Assembly (NCBI RefSeq): GCF_021538895.1
Contig: NZ_JADDRL010000058.1
Coordinates: 1 to 57,931 of the forward strand
Length of the DNA stretch: 57,931 nucleotides
Source of the DNA: Streptomyces olivochromogenes
GTDB taxonomy: Bacteria > Actinomycetota > Actinomycetes > Streptomycetales > Streptomycetaceae
Direction of reading: 5' to 3'
The translations under genes and the position numbers were made by a program. Under the pieces are notes generated by a model, which was not told the origin of the DNA, did no database searches, and saw nothing but the letters and a program-made list of their open reading frames with translations. Positions 24,725-32,373 of this stretch are shown piece by piece; positions within the stretch are counted from its first letter, which is position 1; each line of letters begins with the position of its first letter.

Positions 24725-24775
24725 CCGTCCGGGGATTCGAACCGGGGGAACCAGGGGTTCGGGGGGCCCGGACGG
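24725..24775. other. Nested stem-loop in the leader of the repetitive secreted-protein gene
   Basis: An outer 9-bp stem (CCGTCCGGG 24725-24733 with CCCGGACGG 24767-24775) encloses an inner 6-bp stem (CGAACC 24738-24743 with GGTTCG 24756-24761). It sits between the two minus-strand secreted-protein genes and upstream of the repeat-protein start, so it could be an RNA leader structure or part of a terminator. Confidence 0.5.
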
Positions 24776-24780
24776 TCGGG

Positions 24781-24812
24781 CAGACCTGTTCCGCCCCCGC
24801 TCGACAGGTCTG
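24781..24812 (-). terminator. Terminator after the second secreted-protein gene
   Basis: CAGACCTGT (24781-24789) and ACAGGTCTG (24804-24812) form a perfect 9-bp stem with a 14-base loop, 25 bases past the stop at 24837. Confidence 0.6.
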
Positions 24813-24836
24813 TGGCGGGGAGGAGGCCGTGGGTCC

Positions 24837-25760
24837 CTAGCCGGGGAAGACGGGGATGTCCCGGTACCTGTCGCGGGTCCCGGCCGCGTCGACGCACGCG
24901 GCGGCACCGGGCACGAGCCGCAGCGGCGCCCGGCAGTTCAGCGTGACGGCATACACGTCACCGTGCCGCGAACCCCCGCCGTCCACCGCCGCCTTGCCCG
25001 GCGCGCCGTCCAGGCCACCGGTGGGCGCGGGGTAGGTCGGGGCGTCGGCGGAGTGCGCGGCGCCCCGCCCGTCGGTGTGTGCCACCGGTCGCGGTGCGGG
25101 GGCGAAAGCGGTGCGGGCGAGGTCCGGTCCGTACGTTCCGGTCGTCGTCGCGGGTCGCGCCGTACGGGCCTTCGCGCCCGGGGTGCCTTGCGTGGCCGAC
25201 GCCCGCGGTGCGCCGGGCCACTCGGTCCCGGGTGCCGCGGTGACCGGCGCCGGCAGCAACCGGTCCGGCAGGTCGGACAGTCCGGGGACGTCGGGCAGGG
25301 CGGGCACCGGCAACGCGGGCGACGCGGGCAGCGACGGAAGCTTCGTCTCGGCCTGGTCGATGTCCTGGGCCACCGTCCCGACCAGGTGCCCGACCGGGCG
25401 TACGACGCGGTGGGCGACGGTTCGGACGACGTGCCGGGTCACGGGAGTCACCACACGCTGATCGACGTGCACGGCGTGCACGACGGGAGCGGCGTCATCG
25501 GCGTGCTCGACGGGAGCGGCGTGCTCGACGGGAGCGGTGACCACTCCGTCGACGACTCCGCGCACCGCGTTCCCGGCCGACGGCCCGGACAGGGCCGAGG
25601 TCGCCGAGGGTGTCCCCTCCGCCGCCTGTGCCTGCTCCCCGGTGAGGAGGCCGAGCGCGAACAGACCGCCCACCAGCAGCGCCAGGTGCAGCGCACGCCG
25701 TCCGGCCGCTGTGCGCAGAACGCGCACAGCGGTACCGGGCAGGGCTGCTGTCCAGGTCAA
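24837..25760 (-). CDS. Secreted His/Val/Pro-rich protein of unknown function
   Basis: The product of about 307 residues has a long twin-helix-like signal (RALHLALLVGGLFALGLLTG, cleavage likely at AQA-AEG, residue about 47). It then has a low-complexity region rich in His, Val and Pro with repeats such as APVEHA and RVVRPV, a Pro/Ala-rich middle, and a C-terminal segment with two cysteines (NCRAPLRLV and ACVDAAG). The start is uncertain. The TTG at 25760 (M-T-W-T-A-A-L) places the signal sensibly but GGGAGG is 14 bases away; the frame also opens at an ATG at 25838. Together with the next gene it may form a surface pair; function is unknown. Confidence 0.68.
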   Translation of the reverse strand: MTWTAALPGTAVRVLRTAAGRRALHLALLVGGLFALGLLTGEQAQAAEGTPSATSALSGPSAGNAVRGVVDGVVTAPVEHAAPVEHADDAAPVVHAVHVDQRVVTPVTRHVVRTVAHRVVRPVGHLVGTVAQDIDQAETKLPSLPASPALPVPALPDVPGLSDLPDRLLPAPVTAAPGTEWPGAPRASATQGTPGAKARTARPATTTGTYGPDLARTAFAPAPRPVAHTDGRGAAHSADAPTYPAPTGGLDGAPGKAAVDGGGSRHGDVYAVTLNCRAPLRLVPGAAACVDAAGTRDRYRDIPVFPG

Positions 25761-25900
25761 GAGGGGGTGGGTCCTCCCGTGCGGCGGAACAAGTGGCGAG
25801 GGGGCACGACGCGGGTGCCATCGATCCTTGCACGGCACGCCCGCGGTTGCGCAAGCCCCCTGTTACCGATGGGTAGTCATGTCCCTTTTACCGACCGGCG

Positions 25901-27094
25901 TCACGTGGTGTCCGGTATCGGAAGCGGGCGCTTCTCGATCGCCGCCGCCATCACGTCCGGGAACAGATCGGGCGTACAGGCGAAGGCGGGCGCTCCCAGG
26001 GCGGCGAGCGCGGCCGCGTGTTCGCGGTCGTAGGCGGGCGCGCCCTCGTCGGACAGCGCGAGCAGCGCCACGAACTGCACCCCCGACGCCTTCATCGCCG
26101 CCACCCGCTTCAGCATCTCGTCCCGTATGCCTCCCTCGTAGAGGTCGCTGATGAGCACCACCACCGTCTCGGCGGGCCGGGTGATCTGCGACTGGCAGTA
26201 GGCGAGCGCCCGGTTGATGTCCGTACCGCCGCCGAGCTGCGTCCCGAACAGCACGTCGACGGGGTCGTCGAGCTGGTCCGTGAGGTCGACGACCGCGGTG
26301 TCGAAGACCACGAGCCGGGTGTTGATGGACCGCATCGACGCGAGCACCGCCCCGAACACGGACGCGTAGACCACCGAGGCCGCCATCGACCCGGACTGGT
26401 CGATGCACAGGACGACTTCCTTCTTCACGGACTGCGCGGCGCGCCCGTACCCGATGAGCCGCTCCGGCACGATCGTGCGGTACTCCGGCAGGTAATGCTT
26501 GAGGTTGGCCGCGATCGTGCGGTTCCAGTCGATGTCGTGGTGGCGCGGGCGGTTGATCCGGGCGCTGCGGTCGAGGGCGCCGGTGAGGGTGGCCCGGGTG
26601 CGCGTGGCGAGCTTCTTCTCCAGGTCCTCGACGACCTTGCGCACGACCGCCCGCGCCGTTTCCTTCGTGGTCTCCGGCATCGCCTTGTTGAGCGAGAGCA
26701 GCGTGCCGACGAGGTGCACGTCGGCCTCCACCGCCTCCAGCATCTCCGGCTCCAGGAGCAGGGAGGCCAGGCCGAGCCGGTCGATGGCGTCGCGCTGCAT
26801 GACCTGGACGACGGAGGAGGGGAAGTAGGTCCGGATGTCCCCGAGCCAGCGCGCCACGGACGGCGCCGAGGCCCCGAGCCCCGCCGAACGGTCCCGCCCC
26901 GTCTGCGGCCGGTCCCCTTTCCCATAGAGCGCGGTGAGCGCCCCGTCCATCGCCGCGTCCCGCCCGCTCAGCGCGCAGCCGGTGCCGTCGGCGGACTCGC
27001 CGCCGAGCACCAGCCGCCAGCGCCGCAGCCGCTCCCGGGCGGGGTCGCCGAACCCGGACGGCTCGGTCCCGGTCGGCTCGGTCCCGGTCGTCAT
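25901..27094 (-). CDS. VWA-domain protein (CoxE-like) of a MoxR-VWA locus
   Basis: This 397-residue protein has a C-terminal von Willebrand A domain (about 205-397) with an intact MIDAS: DQSGS (about residue 222), GGGTD (about 285) and ISDLYEGG (about 310). The N-terminal 200 residues are helical and typical of CoxE-like partners of MoxR ATPases. ATG 27094 overlaps the DUF5682 stop by 4 bases (ATGA), so it is translationally coupled as the last gene of the MoxR-DUF5682-VWA operon. In known pairs, the VWA protein and the MoxR AAA+ act together as a chaperone or metal-insertase. Here the substrate is unknown. It is annotated as cytoplasmic: no signal or membrane segment is seen. Confidence 0.9.
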   Translation of the reverse strand: MTTGTEPTGTEPSGFGDPARERLRRWRLVLGGESADGTGCALSGRDAAMDGALTALYGKGDRPQTGRDRSAGLGASAPSVARWLGDIRTYFPSSVVQVMQRDAIDRLGLASLLLEPEMLEAVEADVHLVGTLLSLNKAMPETTKETARAVVRKVVEDLEKKLATRTRATLTGALDRSARINRPRHHDIDWNRTIAANLKHYLPEYRTIVPERLIGYGRAAQSVKKEVVLCIDQSGSMAASVVYASVFGAVLASMRSINTRLVVFDTAVVDLTDQLDDPVDVLFGTQLGGGTDINRALAYCQSQITRPAETVVVLISDLYEGGIRDEMLKRVAAMKASGVQFVALLALSDEGAPAYDREHAAALAALGAPAFACTPDLFPDVMAAAIEKRPLPIPDTT

Positions 27095-29586
27095 GTGCCC
27101 ACCCCCACGAGGCCGTTGTCGTCCGTCTTGTCGTCTGTCTTGGCAGCCGTCTTGTCGGCCGTCTTGTCGGTGTTCTTGTCCGCGGTCCTGTCGGCCGTCC
27201 TGTCCTCCTCGGCATCCAGGCCGAGCAGCAGCCGCAGCACCGGCAGCACGGCGTCCGCGCGCCCGGTGTCCGGCCCCGGGTCGAAGCCGGGCAGGCCCGG
27301 CCCCCTCCCCTGCGGGGCACTCCCCCGCTGCCCGGGTCCCCGCCGCACCAACTCGCCCAGGGTTCTGCGCACACCCGGCTCGTACGCCGAGAACGTGCGC
27401 CGCAGCAGCGGCAGTACGTCCGTGAACGCCTCCGCCGGCACCCCGGTCAGCCAGGCGTCGACCAGACCGAGCAGCCGCTCGTCGTGCACGAGCAGCATCC
27501 CGCCGCCGGATCCGCCGCCCACGAACCCCTCGATCCAGGCCGCCCCGTCCGCCGGTGCCGTCCCCGGCGACAGCACGAGCCCCATCAGCCGGGCCGCCTC
27601 GTCCTGCGCCAACTCGCCCTCGTCCAGGAGCAGTCGCACGGCCCGCCCGCGAATCACACCGGGCACGGTGCCCCGCCGGGACAGGGTGCCCAGGACGGAG
27701 CGCCAGCGGGTGCGCAGGTCGCCGTGGCCGACGGTGGCCGCCTCCCCCAGCAGCCCCACCGCCCCGTGGACCTCGTCCACATGGCCTCGCATCTCCTCGG
27801 CCGCGTCCGCGTCGAGGGCGGTGCAGGCCGGGGGCAGGCCGACGAAGACGCGTTCGGCGAGACCCGCGGCGACCTCGGCCAGGGCCCCGGTGTCGGTGCC
27901 GCGCACGTCGCCGTAGCGCAGGGAGCGGACCAGGGCGGGCAGGGCCTCGGCGAGCCGGCCGACGTCCGTGTCGAGGGCCGCCCGGTCGGCGAGCGTCCGC
28001 ATCACGACGGGCAGCGCGTCCGGCAGTTCGGCGAGCAGACAGCGCTCGGCGAGCGCGGTGACGTCGGCGAGGGACTGCGCGGCCGTGGCGTCCGCCTCGG
28101 CCCTGGCGGTGGCGGCGGCCACCACCGTCGTGCCCCACACCCCGGCCTCGGCGACCCGCACCGACAGCTCCGGCTCCCAGCGCAGCCGCCAGGTCTCCCG
28201 GAACGTGCCCGTGCTGCCCCGGGACTCGGCGGGCTCGCCCCAGGCGATGCCCAACAGCCGCAGCCGGTGGAGCAGTCTGCTGCGCCCGGCGTCGGTCTCC
28301 TTGCGCAGGTCGAGCTCCAGGTCCCGTTCCAGCGCCTCCGGCTTGAGCCGCAACCGGCGCTGCGCCAGGGTGAGGTCGCGCTGCAACGGCACGGCGGGCG
28401 CCGTCTCGGGCACCTCGCCCAGCACGTCGCCGACTACCAGCCGGTCGTGCACCAGCGCCAGCGGCACGTCGGAGCCGTCGCACATCACCGCCCGCACGGC
28501 GTCGGTCGTCTCGGTCAGTCCGGGCAGCGGGCGACCGCGCATCGCGGCGAGCGTCTCCGCCAGCCGCACCGCCTCGATGACATGCGCGGAGGAGACGATC
28601 CGGTCCTCCTCCCGCAGCAGCCCGGCCACCTTGGTCAGCCACCGCTCGACCGGCCGGTCCGGGGCGCCGAACAGATGCCCGTACCAGCCCGGCGAGTCGA
28701 TGCCCGCCCCGTATCCGCTGAGCCGTGCGAGCCTGCGGTGCGTCCACGGCACCCACGTCATGTCCACCTTGGCCTTGGGCAGCCCCTTCAGCAGCGCCCG
28801 GTCGGCGGACACGGCGGCCTTCCGCCGCAGGGCCGGCACGTGCCACGCCCCGCAGACCACGGCCGTGGCGTCCCCGAACTCGCGCTGCGCCGCCCGCAGT
28901 TGCAGCCGCATGTACGCCTCGCGCACGAGATCCCGGTCGTGCCCGCCCACGCCGTACGTCTCCCGCAGCGCCGCCATGGCCTCCTCCAAGGCGACGAAGG
29001 GCGCGAAGGCGTCCCGCGGGCCCGGACCCCGGTGCTCGACGACGTCCTCCCACCAGCGTTCGGGATCGTCGTAACCGGCGGTCTCGGCGAGCACGGCCAG
29101 CGGATCGACACGGACGTCGGGCAGGGCGGCGGGGGCGGGCGCTCCAGTACCCGCGGCCTCGGCGTCGGCCCCGGCCTCGCCCTCGTCGTCGGCTCCTGCC
29201 GGAGTCTCCTCCTCCCTCCCCCACGCCAGCGTGTGCGTGGCCGGCAGGTCGATGAAGCGGGCCGGGATCCCGTGTTCGAGGGCCCAGCGGATGGCCACCC
29301 ACTCGGGGGAGAACTCGGCCAGCGGCCAGAACGCGGAACGGCCGGGCTCGTCCACGGCGTGGGCGAGGAGCGCCACCGGGGGCCGCATGCCCTCGTCGGC
29401 GGCGAGCGGGATCAGGGCGTCGGCCTCGGGCGGGCCCTCGACGAGGACCACCGCGGGCCGGGCCGCGTCCAGTGCGGCCCGCACCGCCCGCGCGGACCCC
29501 GGGCCGTGGTGGCGCACCCCGAGCAGCAACGGCCCGGAGTCGAAGGCCCCCTCCACGGCCGCGCTCCCATAGGAGGAGTCGTTCAC
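27091..29586 (-). CDS. DUF5682 protein with TraB/TIKI/EreA/ChaN-like GxxH motifs
   Basis: This 831-residue protein lies between the MoxR and VWA genes and overlaps both by 4 bases. The N-terminal 300 residues contain GVRHHGPGSARAV (about 23) followed by VVLVEGPPEAD (about 47), and later AVVCGAWHVPALRRK (about 245). Two GxxH-type motifs plus a following glutamate are the signature of the TraB/PrgY, TIKI, EreA and ChaN superfamily, whose best-studied members are metal-dependent proteases or hydrolases. The rest (about 350-800) is helical, with many leucine-rich segments and a long charged stretch rich in lysine, threonine and aspartate at the C-terminus. GTG 29586 is the start. The family assignment is firm; the hydrolase role is inferred. 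Confidence 0.88.
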   Translation of the reverse strand: MNDSSYGSAAVEGAFDSGPLLLGVRHHGPGSARAVRAALDAARPAVVLVEGPPEADALIPLAADEGMRPPVALLAHAVDEPGRSAFWPLAEFSPEWVAIRWALEHGIPARFIDLPATHTLAWGREEETPAGADDEGEAGADAEAAGTGAPAPAALPDVRVDPLAVLAETAGYDDPERWWEDVVEHRGPGPRDAFAPFVALEEAMAALRETYGVGGHDRDLVREAYMRLQLRAAQREFGDATAVVCGAWHVPALRRKAAVSADRALLKGLPKAKVDMTWVPWTHRRLARLSGYGAGIDSPGWYGHLFGAPDRPVERWLTKVAGLLREEDRIVSSAHVIEAVRLAETLAAMRGRPLPGLTETTDAVRAVMCDGSDVPLALVHDRLVVGDVLGEVPETAPAVPLQRDLTLAQRRLRLKPEALERDLELDLRKETDAGRSRLLHRLRLLGIAWGEPAESRGSTGTFRETWRLRWEPELSVRVAEAGVWGTTVVAAATARAEADATAAQSLADVTALAERCLLAELPDALPVVMRTLADRAALDTDVGRLAEALPALVRSLRYGDVRGTDTGALAEVAAGLAERVFVGLPPACTALDADAAEEMRGHVDEVHGAVGLLGEAATVGHGDLRTRWRSVLGTLSRRGTVPGVIRGRAVRLLLDEGELAQDEAARLMGLVLSPGTAPADGAAWIEGFVGGGSGGGMLLVHDERLLGLVDAWLTGVPAEAFTDVLPLLRRTFSAYEPGVRRTLGELVRRGPGQRGSAPQGRGPGLPGFDPGPDTGRADAVLPVLRLLLGLDAEEDRTADRTADKNTDKTADKTAAKTDDKTDDNGLVGVGT

Positions 29587-30752
29587 GCGCTCACCTCCCG
29601 GCAGGCGCGGTAGAAGTCCTTCCAGCCGTCCCGCTCGCGGACGACCGTCTCCAGGTACTCCTGCCAGATCACGCGGTCGGCCGCCGGGTCGCGCACCACG
29701 GCACCCAGGATGCCCGCGGCGATGTCGCCCGGCCGCAGCACGCCGTCACCGAAGTGGGCGGCCAGCGCGAGTCCGTTGGTCACGACGGAGATCGCCTCGG
29801 CCGTGGACAGCGTGCCGCTGGGCGACTTCAGCTTCGTACGGCCGTCGGCCGTGACGCCGTCGCGCAGCTCGCGGAAGACGGTCACGACGCGGCGGATCTC
29901 GTCGATGCCGTCAGGCGCGGCGGGCAGGTCCAGGGAGCGGCCGATCTGGTCGACGCGCCGCGAGACGATCTCTACCTCGGCGTCGGGGCTCTCCGGCAGC
30001 GGCAGCACCACCGTGTTGAAGCGGCGGCGCAGGGCGCTGGACAGGTCGTTGACCCCGCGGTCGCGGTCGTTGGCCGTGGCGATGAGATTGAAGCCGCGGA
30101 CCGCCTGCGCCTCCTGCCCGAGCTCCGGAATCGGCAGCGTCTTCTCGGACAGGATCGTGATCAGCGTGTCCTGCACATCGGCCGGGATACGGGTGAGCTC
30201 CTCCACCCGCGCCGTCATGCCCTCGGCCATGGCCCGCATGACGGGGCTGGGCACGAGGGCGTCGCGGCTGGGGCCGTGCGCGAGCAGCTGCGCGTAGTTC
30301 CAGCCGTACCGGATCGCCTCCTCCGGCGTGCCCGCCGTGCCCTGCACCAGCAGGGTGGAGTCGCCGCTGACGGCGGCCGCCAGGTGTTCCGACACCCAGG
30401 TCTTGGCCGTGCCGGGCACGCCGAGCAGGAGCAGCGCGCGGTCGGTGGCGAGCGTGGTGACGGCGACCTCGACGATGCGGCGCGGGCCCACGTACTTCGG
30501 TGTGATCACCGTGCCGTCCGGCAGCGCGCCGCCGAGCAGATACGTGGCCACCGCCCATGGCGACAGCTTCCAGCGGGCCGGGCGCGGACGGTCGTCCTGC
30601 GCGGCCAGCGCGGCGAGTTCGGCGGCGAAGGCGTCCTCGGCGTGCGGCCGCAGCGCCTCGGCCGCACCGGTTCCACCAGTTCCACCGGTTGCTTCGCCTG
30701 TTGCGGCTGCTGCGGCTGCTTCTTCGGTGGTCGTTTCCACGGACACAGACAT
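29583..30752 (-). CDS. MoxR-family AAA+ ATPase
   Basis: The 389-residue ATPase starts at ATG 30752 (MSVSVETTTEE) behind GGAGGGGG. Seen in order are a Walker A motif as GVPGTAKTW (about residue 117), sensor 1 LIATANDRDRG (about 225) and an arginine-finger region SSALRRRFN (about 240). The Walker B segment reads TARVEELTRIP, so the usual Asp-Glu is Glu-Glu, a conservative but unusual pair. It is first in an operon with DUF5682 and VWA genes, joined by 4-bp overlaps. MoxR proteins typically remodel or activate partners together with VWA proteins. The promoter lies on a palindrome shared with the divergent SWIM gene and has DNA-damage promoter features. Confidence 0.92.
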   Translation of the reverse strand: MSVSVETTTEEAAAAAATGEATGGTGGTGAAEALRPHAEDAFAAELAALAAQDDRPRPARWKLSPWAVATYLLGGALPDGTVITPKYVGPRRIVEVAVTTLATDRALLLLGVPGTAKTWVSEHLAAAVSGDSTLLVQGTAGTPEEAIRYGWNYAQLLAHGPSRDALVPSPVMRAMAEGMTARVEELTRIPADVQDTLITILSEKTLPIPELGQEAQAVRGFNLIATANDRDRGVNDLSSALRRRFNTVVLPLPESPDAEVEIVSRRVDQIGRSLDLPAAPDGIDEIRRVVTVFRELRDGVTADGRTKLKSPSGTLSTAEAISVVTNGLALAAHFGDGVLRPGDIAAGILGAVVRDPAADRVIWQEYLETVVRERDGWKDFYRACREVSA

Positions 30753-30794
30753 GGCTGAGGCCCCCTCCAGCTCGGCCGGTTCGGTCTGGCATCC

Positions 30795-30817
30795 ACCGTG
30801 CACCACCCCACTGACAA
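30795..30817 (-). promoter_or_regulatory. DNA-damage-type promoter for the MoxR operon (near match)
   Basis: On the minus strand TTGTCAGTG (30817-30809) is followed by 8 bases and CACGGT. The -10 differs from TANNNT only at its first base. A transcript starting about 7 bases further would have a leader of about 35-40 bases with a strong GGAGGGGG site. It forms one half of a perfect 10-bp inverted repeat with the plus-strand promoter. Confidence 0.65.
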
Positions 30818-30854
30818 TGCGCGCTGACCTGCACAAACGCGCTCGCGAGGCCGA

Positions 30855-30877
30855 TTGTCAGTGGCGGGATCTACCTT
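30855..30877 (+). promoter_or_regulatory. RecA-NDp / PafBC-type promoter of the SWIM gene
   Basis: TTGTCAGTG (30855-30863), 8 bases, then TACCTT (30872-30877) is an exact match to TTGTCRGTG-N8-TANNNT, the promoter motif of the RecA-independent DNA-damage response in actinobacteria. The SWIM start codon is 8 bases after the -10, so the transcript is probably leaderless. Confidence 0.82.
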
Positions 30878-30884
30878 CGATGGC

Positions 30885-32240
30885 ATGACTCAGCAGGGGG
30901 TGCGCTGGAGTGCGGACCAGGTGCTGGCACTGGCGCCTGACGCCGCCTCACGCAAAGCGGGAAGCAAACTCGCCGCGGCGGGGCCGTGGTCGGAGGCGGG
31001 AAGTTCTGACGAGGGGACGGTGTGGGGCCTGTGCAAGGGCAGTGGCAGCAAGCCGTATCAGACGGTCGTCGACATCGCGGACGCGGCCGGGCCCGCGTAC
31101 AAGTGCACGTGTCCGAGCCGCAAGTTCCCGTGCAAGCACGCGCTCGGGCTGCTTCTGCTGTGGGCGGGCGAGGACGGCGCGGTGCCGACGGGGAAGGCGC
31201 CGGACTGGGCCGAGGAATGGCTGGCGGGCAGACGCAAGCGCGCGCAGGAGAAACGGGCGGCGGGCGGCGCGGGTTCCCCCTCCGGGGGCGCTGACCCCGA
31301 GGCGGCGCGGCGCCGGGCGGAACGCCGGGCCGAGCGGGTCGGCGCGGGCGCCACGGAATTGGAGCGGCGCCTGACCGACCTGCTGCGCGGCGGCCTCGCC
31401 TCGGCGGAGCAGGCGGGGTACGGGCTGTGGGAGGAGACGGCCGCCCGCATGGTCGACGCACAGGCGCCCGGACTGGCCGCACGGGTGCGGGAGTTGGGGG
31501 CGATCCCCGGCTCCGGGCCCGGCTGGCCGGTGCGGCTGCTGGAGGAGTGCGCGCTGCTGCACCTCCTCGACCAGGGCTGGCTGCGCCGCGACGGGCTCCC
31601 GGAGGGGCTCGCGGCGACGGTCCGTTCCCGCGTCGGCCTGCCCGTGTCGGCGGACGGCCCGCCGGTGCGGGACCGCTGGCTGGTCCTCGCCCAGTACGAC
31701 ACGGCGGACGCGAAACTGACGACGCGCCGGATCTGGCTGCACGGCGCCGAGTCGGACCGCACCTGCCTGCTCCTCTCCTACGGCGCCGCAGGCCGGGCAC
31801 CCGAGCTGGCGCTGCCGGTCGGGCTGGCCCTGGAGGCGGAGGTGTCCGCCTATCCCGGCTCCGGTCAGCCGCGCGTGGCCCTGGGCGAGCAGTTCGCCCC
31901 GCCCGCGCCCGCCGCGATCCGGCCCCCGGGAGTGACGACGTCCCGGGCGGCCGCCCGGTACGGCGAGGCGCTGCGGGACGACCCGTGGCTGGACGCGGTC
32001 CCCATGACGCTGGACCGGGTGATACCGACCCCGGACGGCGAGTCCTGGCAGCTGGCCGACGCCGACGAGGACGCGGCGCTGCCGCTGACCCCGTCCGCCC
32101 GCTCCCGCCCGGGCCTGTGGCGGCTCGTGGCCCTGTCCGGCGGCGCCCCCGTCAAGGTCTTCGGCGAGTGCGGCCACCGCGGCTTCACCCCGCTGACGGC
32201 GTGGCCGGAGGGGCCGGGACAGGCGGTGCCGCTGTGCTGA
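30885..32240 (+). CDS. SWIM zinc-finger protein
   Basis: This 451-residue protein starts at ATG 30885 (MTQQGVRWSAD). The SWIM finger is seen as C-x-C-(x6)-C-x-H within YKCTCPSRKFPCKHALGLLL (about residues 72-91), a zinc-binding module for DNA or protein contact. The rest is mostly unstructured or helical with many Arg/Glu residues (about 120-200), then a conserved-looking C-terminal domain (LVLAQYDTADAKLTTRRIWL and later PWLDAVPMTLDRVIPTP). SWIM proteins of this size often sit next to MoxR/VWA/DUF5682 clusters. It is divergent from the MoxR operon and shares its damage-type regulatory region, and it probably forms an operon with the DUF5691 gene after it. Its partner or substrate is unknown. 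Confidence 0.9.
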   Translation: MTQQGVRWSADQVLALAPDAASRKAGSKLAAAGPWSEAGSSDEGTVWGLCKGSGSKPYQTVVDIADAAGPAYKCTCPSRKFPCKHALGLLLLWAGEDGAVPTGKAPDWAEEWLAGRRKRAQEKRAAGGAGSPSGGADPEAARRRAERRAERVGAGATELERRLTDLLRGGLASAEQAGYGLWEETAARMVDAQAPGLAARVRELGAIPGSGPGWPVRLLEECALLHLLDQGWLRRDGLPEGLAATVRSRVGLPVSADGPPVRDRWLVLAQYDTADAKLTTRRIWLHGAESDRTCLLLSYGAAGRAPELALPVGLALEAEVSAYPGSGQPRVALGEQFAPPAPAAIRPPGVTTSRAAARYGEALRDDPWLDAVPMTLDRVIPTPDGESWQLADADEDAALPLTPSARSRPGLWRLVALSGGAPVKVFGECGHRGFTPLTAWPEGPGQAVPLC

Positions 32241-32314
32241 GCCACGTCTGCGCACCACCGCGCCGATCCCCCGGCACGGGAGACCGTCCGACCGGCCCAC
32301 CCACCCGCGTCCGA

Positions 32315-32344
32315 CCGCACCCTGTCCAACCGCATCCTGTCCAA
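32315..32344. repeat. Two tandem 15-bp repeats before the DUF5691 gene
   Basis: CCGCACCCTGTCCAA (32315-32329) and CCGCATCCTGTCCAA (32330-32344) differ by one base. They lie between the SWIM and DUF5691 genes, about 30 bp before the start, and may simply be a recent duplication. Confidence 0.6.
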
Positions 32345-32373
32345 CCGAGGCGCCCGTACCGGAAAGGAACCCC

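Noticed and set aside
24725..24775. GGTTCGAATCC on the minus strand looks like a tRNA T-loop
   Set aside because: Only two T-stem pairs form and there is no matching acceptor, D-arm or anticodon arm; it is part of a nested stem-loop instead.
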